Below, piece after piece: positions 42,942-52,224 of a stretch of 64,000 nt of DNA. Position numbers and translations under genes: made by a program. Source of the DNA: Paenibacillus contaminans (GTDB lineage Bacteria > Bacillota > Bacilli > Paenibacillales > NBRC-103111); the NCBI RefSeq assembly GCF_003285015.1, contig NZ_QMFB01000033.1, forward strand, positions 1 to 64,000, in the 5' to 3' direction. Numbering within the stretch: the stretch's first letter is position 1; each line of letters starts with the position of its first letter. The notes beneath the pieces were generated by a model. That model did no database searches and had not been told where the DNA came from. It was given only the letters and a program-made list of their open reading frames with translations.

Positions 42942-45929
42942 TTATACGGATTCGACCCAATCGCGGCGCAGGGCGAAAATATCGCGCAGCTCGTCTGTCG
43001 ACAGCTCGGTGATCCAGTTCTCCCCGCTGCCGACGATTTGCTGGCTCAAGCTTTGCTTGCGCTCGATCATTTCGTCGATGCGTTCCTCCAATGTGCCGAG
43101 CGTGACGAACTTATGCACCTGCACATGACGCGTTTGGCCGATGCGGAAGGCGCGGTCGGTCGCCTGATTCTCGACCGCAGGGTTCCACCAGCGATCGAAG
43201 TGGAACACGTGATTGGCGGCCGTCAGGTTAAGGCCGGTTCCACCCGCTTTCAGCGAAAGCACGAACACCCCGCCTTCGGCGTTCGCGGCTTCCAGCGTTT
43301 CGTCCGATGCCTGTTCGGGAGCGGCAGCCCCGGATGCCGGGCTGCCGCTCTGGAACTCTTCGATCATCCGGTCGCGCGCCGCCTTCGGCGTTCCGCCGTG
43401 CAGAAACAGCACGGGTTCTTGCAGCTCCTCGGCAAGCACAGTCTGAAGCATGTGGCCGGTTTCAACGAATTGCGTGAAAATGAGGCATTTATCCCCCTCC
43501 TGCCGCAGCTCGTTCACCATGTCGACGATCCGCTCCAGCTTGTTGGAGCGCTCGCGCCAAACGGCGCGGTTTCCTTCCTTGAGCAGCATCGCCGGATGGT
43601 TGCATATTTGCTTGAGCTTCGTCAGCGCCGTCAGGATGAGCCCGCGACGTTCCATCGTAGAAGAACGGTCGATGCGCGAAAACATGTCCTGAATGTAGTT
43701 TTCATACAGGGAGGCTTGCTCCGGAGTCAGCGAAACGAATGATTTGCTTTCGTATTTATCCGGCAAATCCAGCTGTATGGCCGGATCCTTCTTGACGCGG
43801 CGCAGCATGAACGGACGGATCAGCTGCTGAACCTTGGCGATGGACGCGGAATCCTTCGATTTCTCGATCTGCATCGCATACCTGGCCGAAAACTCGCGCA
43901 ATGTGCCCAAGTAGCCGGGATTGAGAAAGTCCATAATCGACCACAGCTCGGTCAGCCGGTTCTCAATCGGCGTTCCGGTCAGGGCGATGCGGTGATAGCC
44001 TTCAAGCCTTCTAACGGCGCTTGCTTGTTTCGTATAAGCATTCTTGATATTCTGCGCTTCGTCGAGGCAGATCGAGTTCCATGCTACGGCGGCAAGCTCC
44101 TGCTCGTCGAGATGCGCGAGCGTGTACGAGGTCATGACGAGATCGGCCTGCCCGGCCGTTTCGACGAAAGCATCGCCCTTCAGCCGGTGCGGGCCGTAGT
44201 GCAGATGCACCCGAAGCCCGGGCGCAAACCGCTGCAGCTCTTTCTGCCAGTTGCCAAGCACGGAGGTCGGGCAAACGAGCAGAGAGGGGAAGGCCGCGCC
44301 TTCCGCCTGAGTCTGGTCAGGAAGCGGACCGCTTTCCGGTGCCGCGCCGATGCCTGAACGGGTCTCATGCTTGATGGCGAGCAGGTAAGTAATCCATTGG
44401 ATCGTTTTGCCGAGCCCCATATCGTCGGCTAGACAGCCGCCAAGTCCGAAGCGCCGCAAAAACATCATCCACGATACGCCGTCCAACTGGTAAGGCCGGA
44501 GCTCTCCCCGGAATTCCGCAGGAGGGACGATGCGCGGGATCGACGATTGCTCCTTCAACTGATCGATCAGGCGCAGCAGATGCCCGTTCAGCTCGACCTC
44601 CATCGCGAGCCGTTCCGGGCTGTCTTCGTCGAATCGGGGATCGCCGCCGGCCTGGTCGCCTTGCTCGGCTTCCGCCAAGCCAAGCAGATGCAGCTCGAGG
44701 ACATCGCGCAGCGACAGTCCTTTTTTCTTTTTGACTTTCTTGATCGCTTGCTCGATTTGCGCAAGCTGGCGCGGATCGAGCTGAATCCACCGGCCGCGGA
44801 AACGGACAAGCTTGCGTTTCTCTTCGATGAGCTGCATGAATTCCGCTTCGGTCAGCTCGAGGTCGCCGACGGCCAGCCGCCAGTCGAACTCCATCAGCTG
44901 GCCGATGCCGAACATGGACTCGCCGGCCGTGCCGGCGGGCGCTTTGATTTTGGCGCGCAGCCGCGGCTTCAATTGGCTGACGCGTTCCCACCAAGCGGGC
45001 AGAAATACTGTGCTGCCCGCCTCGGCGAGCCGCAGGCTGCCATGCGCCAGAAACTCCCACGCTTCGTCGTGGGAGATGGCTTCGCGCATGCGCTCGGGCT
45101 CGTCAGGCTCGCGCAGCCAGGGCAGGATGTGCAGCCATCGCTGCACATCCTTGCCGACGCGGGCGATGTCGTCCTGCCAGCTCTCCGGCAGGAGGGTATC
45201 GTCCGCGGGCAAGCCCTGCGGGCTGCATGCGAGCAGCATTGCCGCGTCGCGGCGGTCCTGCAGGAGCACCTGCAGGCGCCAAGTGCGGCCCTCCTCGGGC
45301 TCGACCAGCTGGAGGCAGGTGCGGAACGGGCTGGAATCATGCTTCCAGCCGATGGCCACCAGCCAGTCTTCTTCGTCGAGCCATATGCCGCTCGCGATCC
45401 CGCCTTCGCGCAGCTGCGGATGCGCCTGCTCCAATCGCTCCAGCGCGCCGCGAAAAGCCGGCTGTTTGCGGGCCCATTCGGTAAGGAGCGTATTCATCCA
45501 CTCCTTCGCTACCGTTCCCGCCGCAGAGCCGTCGTCGTCCGGCAGATCGAGCTTCCAGCCGAGCGAGCCTTTCTTCCACTTCTCGAAATCGGGCATGCAG
45601 CGGCCTTCCTCCAGCGCTTGACGCACGGCCGGAGCCAATTGCCGCAGCGCCTCCAGCTCGGGGCTCCAGCGCAACGAGGCATGCTGAAGCTGGACCGTCT
45701 CGCAGAAGTAATCGAGCGCAAGCTCGGCGGGAAGGATCACGCCTTCTTTATCGAGGTGATCGGCTGTATCGATAAACGTCCCGTAGAACGATTCCTCGTG
45801 CCAGGCGAACAGCTGATGCTTCAATTCCAGCGAATCGATCGAGCTGTGCTGGCTCCTCGAACCCCACAGGAACAACGCGCCGGAAGGCAGCCAAGAGCAA
45901 ATGACGGTAACGGCGGACGATGCGATCAT
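42942..45929 (-). CDS. ywqA: SNF2-family helicase/translocase
   Basis: A 995-residue SWI2/SNF2 ATPase. An N-terminal region of about 430 residues, including a SNF2_N-associated domain, precedes the two RecA-like lobes: Walker A DDMGLGKTIQ, LDEAQNIKN (DEAQ), ALTGTPIENRLTELWS, then KCLIFTQF and the final LKAGGTGLNLTAANHVFHFD and QATDRAFRIGQ motifs. The ATG overlaps the stop of the SWIM gene (ATGA), so the two proteins are translationally coupled and probably form a complex, as for YwqA/YwqB of Bacillus. DNA translocation in repair or chromosome handling is the likely role. Confidence 0.93.
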   Translation of the reverse strand: MIASSAVTVICSWLPSGALFLWGSRSQHSSIDSLELKHQLFAWHEESFYGTFIDTADHLDKEGVILPAELALDYFCETVQLQHASLRWSPELEALRQLAPAVRQALEEGRCMPDFEKWKKGSLGWKLDLPDDDGSAAGTVAKEWMNTLLTEWARKQPAFRGALERLEQAHPQLREGGIASGIWLDEEDWLVAIGWKHDSSPFRTCLQLVEPEEGRTWRLQVLLQDRRDAAMLLACSPQGLPADDTLLPESWQDDIARVGKDVQRWLHILPWLREPDEPERMREAISHDEAWEFLAHGSLRLAEAGSTVFLPAWWERVSQLKPRLRAKIKAPAGTAGESMFGIGQLMEFDWRLAVGDLELTEAEFMQLIEEKRKLVRFRGRWIQLDPRQLAQIEQAIKKVKKKKGLSLRDVLELHLLGLAEAEQGDQAGGDPRFDEDSPERLAMEVELNGHLLRLIDQLKEQSSIPRIVPPAEFRGELRPYQLDGVSWMMFLRRFGLGGCLADDMGLGKTIQWITYLLAIKHETRSGIGAAPESGPLPDQTQAEGAAFPSLLVCPTSVLGNWQKELQRFAPGLRVHLHYGPHRLKGDAFVETAGQADLVMTSYTLAHLDEQELAAVAWNSICLDEAQNIKNAYTKQASAVRRLEGYHRIALTGTPIENRLTELWSIMDFLNPGYLGTLREFSARYAMQIEKSKDSASIAKVQQLIRPFMLRRVKKDPAIQLDLPDKYESKSFVSLTPEQASLYENYIQDMFSRIDRSSTMERRGLILTALTKLKQICNHPAMLLKEGNRAVWRERSNKLERIVDMVNELRQEGDKCLIFTQFVETGHMLQTVLAEELQEPVLFLHGGTPKAARDRMIEEFQSGSPASGAAAPEQASDETLEAANAEGGVFVLSLKAGGTGLNLTAANHVFHFDRWWNPAVENQATDRAFRIGQTRHVQVHKFVTLGTLEERIDEMIERKQSLSQQIVGSGENWITELSTDELRDIFALRRDWVESV

Positions 45930-47530
45930 GTGAGCCACTTCCCTTTCTTCAATTCCTCTTGGAAGGCGCGCAGCCGGGAATATTTGACGGCAAGCCGCTG
46001 GAGGAAATCTTCCCAGCGGTCCAGCCGGTTCAGCTTTTTGTAAATGGTTTGCAGCTTACGCAGCAGCTTCACCGCGGTTTTGTAGGAGGTACGGTTTTTT
46101 TCGAGAATCGAGCGCTCGACAGCCTGGTGAAAGAGCGGCAGCAGCAGCGCCGGATCTTCGTGCTCGACCGTTTTCAGATCGATTGCGTTCAGGCGGTTCG
46201 GGAGCACGTTAAGCGAAAGCTGCAAATCGACCCATTGCTTAATCCGTCCGCTTTGCATTAAATATCCGGCATAGAAGGGATAGCTTCGCGGGAGCAGAGA
46301 GAGCATGATCCGCACCCATTCTTCGTCCGATTCGAGGTGAGGGGCGGCCGACTGCCAAAATCCGCAGATCATCACAAACTCGTCTTGGCGTGCCTTGACG
46401 GTTTCCGGGAGCAGCCAGCGCAGCCATGCCGTCAGCCTGGTCCATGCTCCCTCGTTCGTCAAGTGCTGGAGCACGATACGGAAGTCGCCGACTTTTTTGG
46501 CTTGCAGTTCATTGAGCTGGCGCATCGCTTGTTCGTCTTCGCCGTTCATCAAATCGAAATGAGTCAAAGCGAGCAGCAGCGTATCTTTGCGTCGGGGCGT
46601 CAACCCCTGGCGGCCAAGCAAAAGAGTCAGGCGGGTGCGCTCCTCGCGGACTGCGCTTCCTTCCCCGCCGCCGTCACCGAACCAACGCCACCATAACAGC
46701 CGATACAGATCCAGCCAGTCGATCGGCCCGGCTTTTCCGGTCAGCATCGTTTCCGCCGAAAACGCAATGGTTTCCTCCCAATGCTTCGGATATGCCTTCC
46801 GGATCGGGGACGGCTCGTTCTCAGAGGCCAGTCCGGCTATCGCCTCGCGGCAGCGTTCCGATACGGCGGCCGAGCCGACTCCCACATAGTAGGAAAGATA
46901 GGTCGACTGGCTGTCCTCATGGAGCTGCTCCACCTTGCGCAGGATGAACAACAGAACGTGCAGGGAGTAGAGCGGCTTTATGCGCGGATCCCAGTCTTCG
47001 GCCAGCTTCTCCAGCGAGGATACGGCCATATCGTAAAATTCCTCGACCGCCTGCGGACTGCCAAGCGAGTAGCCGTGAAAGCGCTGCTCGAAGAAACGCT
47101 GCCATTCCTTCGGTCCGTCGCCGAGTTCGATCGCCGACCTTCGTTCCGCTTCTTTCCGTAATTTAGCGGCGGCCGATTTGCTGTTTCTTGCCCGCGTTTG
47201 TATGGCTAGCTGCAGCTGGCGGAGCATAAGCTCCGGCCGGCCATGCGATTCGTAGGTTTGAAAAAAGACAGCTGCAATATGCTGGCACCAGCCGTCGGCC
47301 GGGCACTCGCACGTACTGCGCGCGAACGATTCGAGATTGACGACGACCCGGTACCACTCCGATCCGCGCACGCGTGCACGCAGCTCCGTACCGCCCTCGA
47401 GCTCCAATTCTTTAACCCGGCCTTTATGGTAATAAAGCCAGCCTCGCTCCAGAACGCCAGGGCTAAAACGCGACCGGATTTCATCGGCCAAGTAGTTGAT
47501 TCGGTTTACGGGAAGCTTCAGCTTGAGCAT
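45926..47530 (-). CDS. ywqB: SWIM zinc-finger protein
   Basis: A 534-residue protein with a SWIM zinc finger (CECPADGWCQHIAAVFF) at about residues 55-75, followed by a long helical region without known domains. It belongs with SNF2 partners in many Firmicutes. The start is MLKLKLPVN at 47530 with GAGGAG upstream; a reading from 47590 adds 20 residues before the ribosome site. Upstream gene of the coupled pair. Confidence 0.9.
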   Translation of the reverse strand: MLKLKLPVNRINYLADEIRSRFSPGVLERGWLYYHKGRVKELELEGGTELRARVRGSEWYRVVVNLESFARSTCECPADGWCQHIAAVFFQTYESHGRPELMLRQLQLAIQTRARNSKSAAAKLRKEAERRSAIELGDGPKEWQRFFEQRFHGYSLGSPQAVEEFYDMAVSSLEKLAEDWDPRIKPLYSLHVLLFILRKVEQLHEDSQSTYLSYYVGVGSAAVSERCREAIAGLASENEPSPIRKAYPKHWEETIAFSAETMLTGKAGPIDWLDLYRLLWWRWFGDGGGEGSAVREERTRLTLLLGRQGLTPRRKDTLLLALTHFDLMNGEDEQAMRQLNELQAKKVGDFRIVLQHLTNEGAWTRLTAWLRWLLPETVKARQDEFVMICGFWQSAAPHLESDEEWVRIMLSLLPRSYPFYAGYLMQSGRIKQWVDLQLSLNVLPNRLNAIDLKTVEHEDPALLLPLFHQAVERSILEKNRTSYKTAVKLLRKLQTIYKKLNRLDRWEDFLQRLAVKYSRLRAFQEELKKGKWLT

Positions 47531-47819
47531 CGGTCGTATTCGCTCCTCCCTGGTTGAACGGACTGCCCTTTCCGGGGGCGGAGCGTTCACCGCTTATATC
47601 GGTGCCGGCCGGCGGCCGGTACGATTTCATCACGAACATAAAAAGGCTATCCTTACATGATACCAGATTTGGGATTGTTTTGCCTATTGCGGCGGCGCAG
47701 GTAACGGGAAGTAGGGCCGGATCCGCCGGCCGCTTCGGGAAGCTTTAGCTTAAAGTAAGAATACGCGGCAAGAAATGATAGAGTTAAGGTTCCCGTTATG
47801 TTAAAATTATAGCCAGAAA

Positions 47820-47854
47820 GCCCATAAGTTGGGCCGTTTCCCATGCGGGAAACG
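47820..47854 (+). other. Two adjacent perfect hairpins in the leader of the surface-protein gene
   Basis: GCCCA-TAAGT-TGGGC is followed without a gap by CGTTTCCC-ATGC-GGGAAACG. They lie 81 bases before the start codon, behind an AT-rich promoter-like stretch (TTAAAATTATAG). A cis-acting RNA is possible. The rest of 47531-47934 shows nothing. Confidence 0.4.
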
Positions 47855-47934
47855 CACAAGTCCGGAATTCGTTTTCTACATAAATAGACTAGATAGATTT
47901 TCATTGGCGTTCTGGAAGGAGAGGAAGTTAACAG

Positions 47935-49479
47935 ATGAAGCGAAGCAAAAGGAAGGAACAGCGTTTTTCCGTCCGCAAGGCGGCCGGGGCAATGGCGGCC
48001 GTGTTGGCGTTATCGCCGGCTGTAGGCGCGGTTACGGCCGTCGCGGCAGGCAGCCCAGTGTTTTCCAATGAAATCCTTAATCAGCTTATGATCAAGGGCG
48101 GTACTCCGCATACGCTTGATTTAAGCGAATTTTTCAGCGATCCGGATGAGGGGGACACTCTTTCCTATTCCATTAACAGTCTCGATCCGGAATCTCCGGG
48201 CATAGCGGGCGTCGGCATAACGGACGGAACATTCCTGCAAATCACTCCCGGAACCGTGGCATCCCCTGACTACTACAGCTATAAGATTGCGGCGACGGAC
48301 ACGGTCGGCAATGTCACTTACTCCAATCCCTTTACTGTACGCACGGCGTCGTCTCCGGTGGGGGGCAGCGAGCCGGTTATTAAGTATAGGTATATCAGCA
48401 ATGGCTACACCAAGATTCTAAATCCTACAATCCCTAACGTCTTTGCGGACGAGGACAGCTCAGAGCTGACAGTAACCGTCTCCCCGCCTTCCGACGGGCT
48501 TTATTCAAGCCAATCGGCAAACTGGAATGGAGAAAGTCTGCAACCGTTCTTTATTATCAATAAAACGGGCACCGAGACCGTCACGCTGACGGCTAGGGAC
48601 AACGACTATCGGGAGGACGGGACAGGCACTGCGGAAGCGGTGAGCCTCCTCACGCTGGATGTAATAGAGAACAGGGAGCCGCAAAAGAAAATTTCCGAAG
48701 CTGCGGTTGCGGTTACGGCGAACCCGGCCGGCGGAGCAATTATTGATCTAAGCGAGTATTTCGACGATGCCGATCTTGCCGAGGATTTTATAAACGAAGA
48801 AGTTCTGGGATACCAATTGTCATATGATTCGGGCTCTGTTTACGCTCGGGAAAACGGCCATTTGCTGAATGTTTCGGGCGTGTCGCCCGGCCAAACGGTT
48901 CCTGTAATGGTAAGCGCGATTGATAACGGCGGCCTGATCTCCGAGCCGATCACGTTCAATCTGACGATTGAGCCTGCTATAATTGTCAGGGTCAACGGTG
49001 AAGCTCCTGAAGCGCCGATCGTAAATAAGCAATCGGAGCTGAGCATCCAAGTGATTCCGCCGGCAGGCTTCGCTCCGGAGAACGTCTATTTGCGGCCTTC
49101 CGAGGTAATTGTCGGAGCAGCCGAAACGCCGGGACAGGATATTGTCGTTCCGCTATATGAAGGCGGCGCGTATGGCGGGATTGAGGCATCCGATATTCCC
49201 GTGGGCGAGTATTGGTTGTATACGCTTGACAGCGACGGTAAAGTCAATATGGTTTCGAAGCCGTTCTTGGTCGCGGATCTTGCTGCTCTGAAGCCGCAGT
49301 TCGACCTGAATGGAGATGAAAAAATCGAGATCGGCGACATTGTCAAACTCCAGAGCTTGACCGACGCGGGGTTTAGCGATGTGACCAAAGACGGTAATTA
49401 TGACCGCAGAGACATGCGGTATTTGCTGACGCTTATCGGTTCCTCCAGCCGCCCCGGCTCTCAGGAGGGCGGAGTATAA
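47935..49479 (+). CDS. Secreted cadherin-like protein with dockerin-like end
   Basis: A 514-residue exported protein. The signal peptide (AGAMAAVLALSPAVGAVTAVAAG) ends near residue 38. Two or three dystroglycan/cadherin-like beta domains follow, each opening with a variant of TLDLSEFFSDPDEGDTLSYS (a second at IDLSEYFDDADLAEDF). The C terminus has two EF-hand-like calcium loops, DLNGDEKIEIGDIV and TKDGNYDRRDMRYL, the layout of a type I dockerin. It may bind calcium and a cohesin or cell-wall partner. ATG with AAGGAGAGGA upstream. Confidence 0.8.
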   Translation: MKRSKRKEQRFSVRKAAGAMAAVLALSPAVGAVTAVAAGSPVFSNEILNQLMIKGGTPHTLDLSEFFSDPDEGDTLSYSINSLDPESPGIAGVGITDGTFLQITPGTVASPDYYSYKIAATDTVGNVTYSNPFTVRTASSPVGGSEPVIKYRYISNGYTKILNPTIPNVFADEDSSELTVTVSPPSDGLYSSQSANWNGESLQPFFIINKTGTETVTLTARDNDYREDGTGTAEAVSLLTLDVIENREPQKKISEAAVAVTANPAGGAIIDLSEYFDDADLAEDFINEEVLGYQLSYDSGSVYARENGHLLNVSGVSPGQTVPVMVSAIDNGGLISEPITFNLTIEPAIIVRVNGEAPEAPIVNKQSELSIQVIPPAGFAPENVYLRPSEVIVGAAETPGQDIVVPLYEGGAYGGIEASDIPVGEYWLYTLDSDGKVNMVSKPFLVADLAALKPQFDLNGDEKIEIGDIVKLQSLTDAGFSDVTKDGNYDRRDMRYLLTLIGSSSRPGSQEGGV

Positions 49480-49589
49480 TACTTGGCTAGCGATGCCGCG
49501 TGTTTGATCGAGTAGCGGACGGACATCACGATCAAACCGTGGCTCCAGAGACGCACTCCGTACCGCCGCCGGCTCGTGTTCTGAACGGT

Positions 49590-50265
49590 TAATGAGCGTT
49601 AGTAATCGACACGCAAACAATCACTAGTTCTCGTCCACAATACGTGTTTTGGCCGTTTAGTGAGGCAAACGTTATGATTCATGAGACAGTCCTCGCTGTT
49701 CTTGCCTACACGTGTTTTGGCCGCTTAATGAGGCACTCGTTATGATTCATGAGGCAGTCCTCATTAGTTCTCGCTCATAACACTCGCCTGGTCGGTTAAT
49801 GAGGCAAACGTTATTATTCATGAGGCAGTCCTCACTATTTCTCGCCCACAACACGAGATTTGGCCACATAATGAGGCAAACGTTATTATTCATGAGGCAG
49901 TCCTCACTATTTCTCGCCCACAACACGAGATTTGGCCACATAATGAGGCAAACGTTATTATTAGTGAGGATTACCTCATTAGCAATGAGGTTTTCTTCAC
50001 TAATTGCTTAATCCATTCATATTGGCCGGCTAATGAGGCAAACGTTATTATTCGTGAGGCAGTCCTCACTATTTCTCGCCCACAACACGCGATTTGGCCA
50101 CATAATGAGGCAAACGTTATTATTAGTGAGGAAAAGGAAATGAATAGTTCGGTTTGCCTCACTAGCTGCTGAAAACTGCAGCTAGACCTACAGTTTGCCG
50201 GTAAAATAGTGAGGATTGCCTCATTAGCAATGAGGTTTTCTTCACTAATTGCTTGGTCCATTCAT
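49590..50265. repeat. Tandem array of about 72-bp units
   Basis: Units start with TGAGGCAAACGTTATTATTC at 49661, 49729, 49800, 49872, 49944, 50034 and 50106, with a decayed unit before them. Three intervals are exactly 72 bases; two units contain insertions. Each unit holds TGAGGCAGTCCTCA-type inverted pieces and several TAATGAGG boxes. The last unit has taken up a CTGCAG-family repeat near 50166. ORFs on both strands follow from 72 being a multiple of three and are not credited. It lies in a 1.1-kb gene-free stretch 49480-50646. Confidence 0.75.
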
Positions 50266-50266
50266 A

Positions 50267-50337
50267 GAGGTTTGACAGCCGGCGTGTAACCGAGCACCAG
50301 CACCGCGCGCCGGCAGTCGCGCGTGGCGAGGTGCGGA
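50267..50337. repeat. Dispersed repeat, GACAGCCG-CGTGTGACC family, copy 3
   Basis: GAGGTTTGACAGCCGGCGTG, then ACCGAGCACC, GCGCCGGCAGTCGCG and GGTGCGGA. Abuts the end of the 72-bp array. Confidence 0.6.
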
Positions 50338-50646
50338 TTTATTAACGATCAAGCGTTCGATTCCGTAACAATCTTTAGCTTTAGATCGGACTGTGTACGA
50401 ATAGACTAACCGCATTTCATGTAAGGTTCTTTGCTGCCATTCTTCTTACGAAACCCGCGGTTTGATTGCGGTTCCTTTCGTGACAAGTGCGGGCAGCACT
50501 CCTTAGAACCTATGCGGTCAGCCTACTAGGCGCACGCACGGTCAACTCTTAACTTGCAGATTTTTAGTGACGCAAATGAAATGCCGGCGGCCGACCATCG
50601 TGTTGGCCGCGTTTCGTTTGCATGAATAATGAGGGAGGAAAATCCG

Positions 50647-52110
50647 ATGATAACCGCTTCCCAAGCCAGCATAGCCGCGCTTTTGAAGGAGAAGGATTTC
50701 GCGGGGGCGGAGCGGGCGGCCGCTGCGCATCTTCGGCAATTTCCGCTCGATGCCCAGAGCTGGGTGCTGCTGGGCGAAGCGCTGCTTCATCGGGGCTACG
50801 GCGAGACGGCCGGCCGCGTCTTCGAGCGGGCGCAGCTCCTCGATCCGCATGCCGCCTGGGCCGATACGGCTCGCGCTGCGGTCGGGCAAGCGCCTGCAGG
50901 AGATATGCGCATCGACATAGAAGCGATGCTCGACGTGCCGCGGGTAACTGTTGCCGCAGCGATTTTGGCGAAGGATGAAATCCGCTGTATAGATCGGTGC
51001 TTGCGAAGCCTGCTTGGCGCGGTAGACGAAATCGTCGTCATTGACTGCGGCTCGACAGACGGGACGAGAGAAGCGGCATCGGCATTTCCGGGCGTGAAGC
51101 TGGTGACGTTCGAATGGTGCGACGATTTTGCCGCGGCGCGCAACGCCGGGCTGCCGCATATTGAAAGTGATTGGGTCATATGGGTCGATGCGGATGAATC
51201 GCTGTGGCCCGAGGACCGCGCGAATATTCGTACGGCAGCGGGCTTGTTCGGGAAGCTTGCGCAGCTCGTCATCATCAACGCCGGCGTACAAGAGCACCAA
51301 AACGGGGATGCCGGGATCAAATATAACAGAAGCCGCATGTTTCCGCTGAACAGAGGGCTTCGTTACAAGGGACGCGTGCATGAGCAGATCGGGGGAGCTG
51401 AGGGATTGTCCGCGCGCGACCCGATCGGCAAGCCGGTGCTTATCCGTTTTCATCACGACGGCTACGAGCCTTCGGTAATGAAGCAAAAGCAAAAGCTGGC
51501 CCGCAATGTCCGTCTTCTCGAGATGATGCTGCGCGAGGAGCCCGACAATCCGGGCTGGCTGTTTTTCTACGGGAGAGACATGCTGGGAACCGGCGACTGC
51601 GGGAAGGCGCAGGAGGCGCTGCGCGCAGCGGAGCGGCATGCGCCGGCAAGCCCGCATTTCAGCCGTATTGCGGAGGTGCGGCTCCTGCTGGCTTTTACGC
51701 ATTTGCAAGCGGGTGAGCTGGAAGAAGCGGAAAGCGCATGCCGCAGGGCGCTCGAGAGCATTCCGGACTTCCCGGATGCGCTTGTGATGCTTGCGGAAAT
51801 CGAATTGAAGCGCGCATACCGGCTTGTTCAGTCAGCCGAATCCCGCCTGCGCAAAGCGAAGGACGTATATCCGTCCTATCGGGGCGTCGTAGAGGCGAGT
51901 CCCGATAGCGCGGGCTGGAAATCCGACTACTTGCTTGCCGAGGTGGCGCGCTTCGCTGGCAAGCAGGCGCAAGCAAAGCTGATGTACGAGAAGGTGCTGG
52001 AGCGGCTGCCGGAATATGAGCCGGCCCACAAACGGATCGCCCGCATCGAAGAGCAGCGGCTGCTGCTGAACGGGGTTCCGGTCAGGCGCTCCCCGGCCGC
52101 GTCCGATTAA
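50647..52110 (+). CDS. Family 2 glycosyltransferase with TPR repeats
   Basis: A 487-residue protein. Residues 1-85 form TPR-like helices, then a GT2 domain (VAAAILAKDEIRCIDRCLRSL, VDEIVVIDCGSTDGT, ARNAGLPHIESDWVIWVDADE with the DxD motif), followed by more TPR helices to the end. Such SunS-like or TPR-fused GT2 enzymes glycosylate proteins or peptides; the acceptor is unknown. ATG at 50647 with GGAGG upstream. It stands between two repeat arrays. Confidence 0.88.
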   Translation: MITASQASIAALLKEKDFAGAERAAAAHLRQFPLDAQSWVLLGEALLHRGYGETAGRVFERAQLLDPHAAWADTARAAVGQAPAGDMRIDIEAMLDVPRVTVAAAILAKDEIRCIDRCLRSLLGAVDEIVVIDCGSTDGTREAASAFPGVKLVTFEWCDDFAAARNAGLPHIESDWVIWVDADESLWPEDRANIRTAAGLFGKLAQLVIINAGVQEHQNGDAGIKYNRSRMFPLNRGLRYKGRVHEQIGGAEGLSARDPIGKPVLIRFHHDGYEPSVMKQKQKLARNVRLLEMMLREEPDNPGWLFFYGRDMLGTGDCGKAQEALRAAERHAPASPHFSRIAEVRLLLAFTHLQAGELEEAESACRRALESIPDFPDALVMLAEIELKRAYRLVQSAESRLRKAKDVYPSYRGVVEASPDSAGWKSDYLLAEVARFAGKQAQAKLMYEKVLERLPEYEPAHKRIARIEEQRLLLNGVPVRRSPAASD

Positions 52111-52224
52111 ACGGGCTAACCTGTCCGCTGCGTTACCGGTCGAGCCGCTCTGCAGGCGGCCACATCAAGTTCCGCTTGACGCAAGGCATGTTTCTCCGTC
52201 GCTGCCGCTTTCCGGTTGAAGCAG

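Noticed and set aside
47820..47880. Cyclic-di-GMP riboswitch
   Set aside because: Some letters (GGGAAACGCACAA, CCGG) recall the class I aptamer, but the conserved junction and the two-helix layout are missing.
49747..50011. Repeat-encoded proteins on both strands of the 72-bp array
   Set aside because: 72 is a multiple of three, so open frames arise on either strand; no ribosome site and no consistent frame across units with indels.
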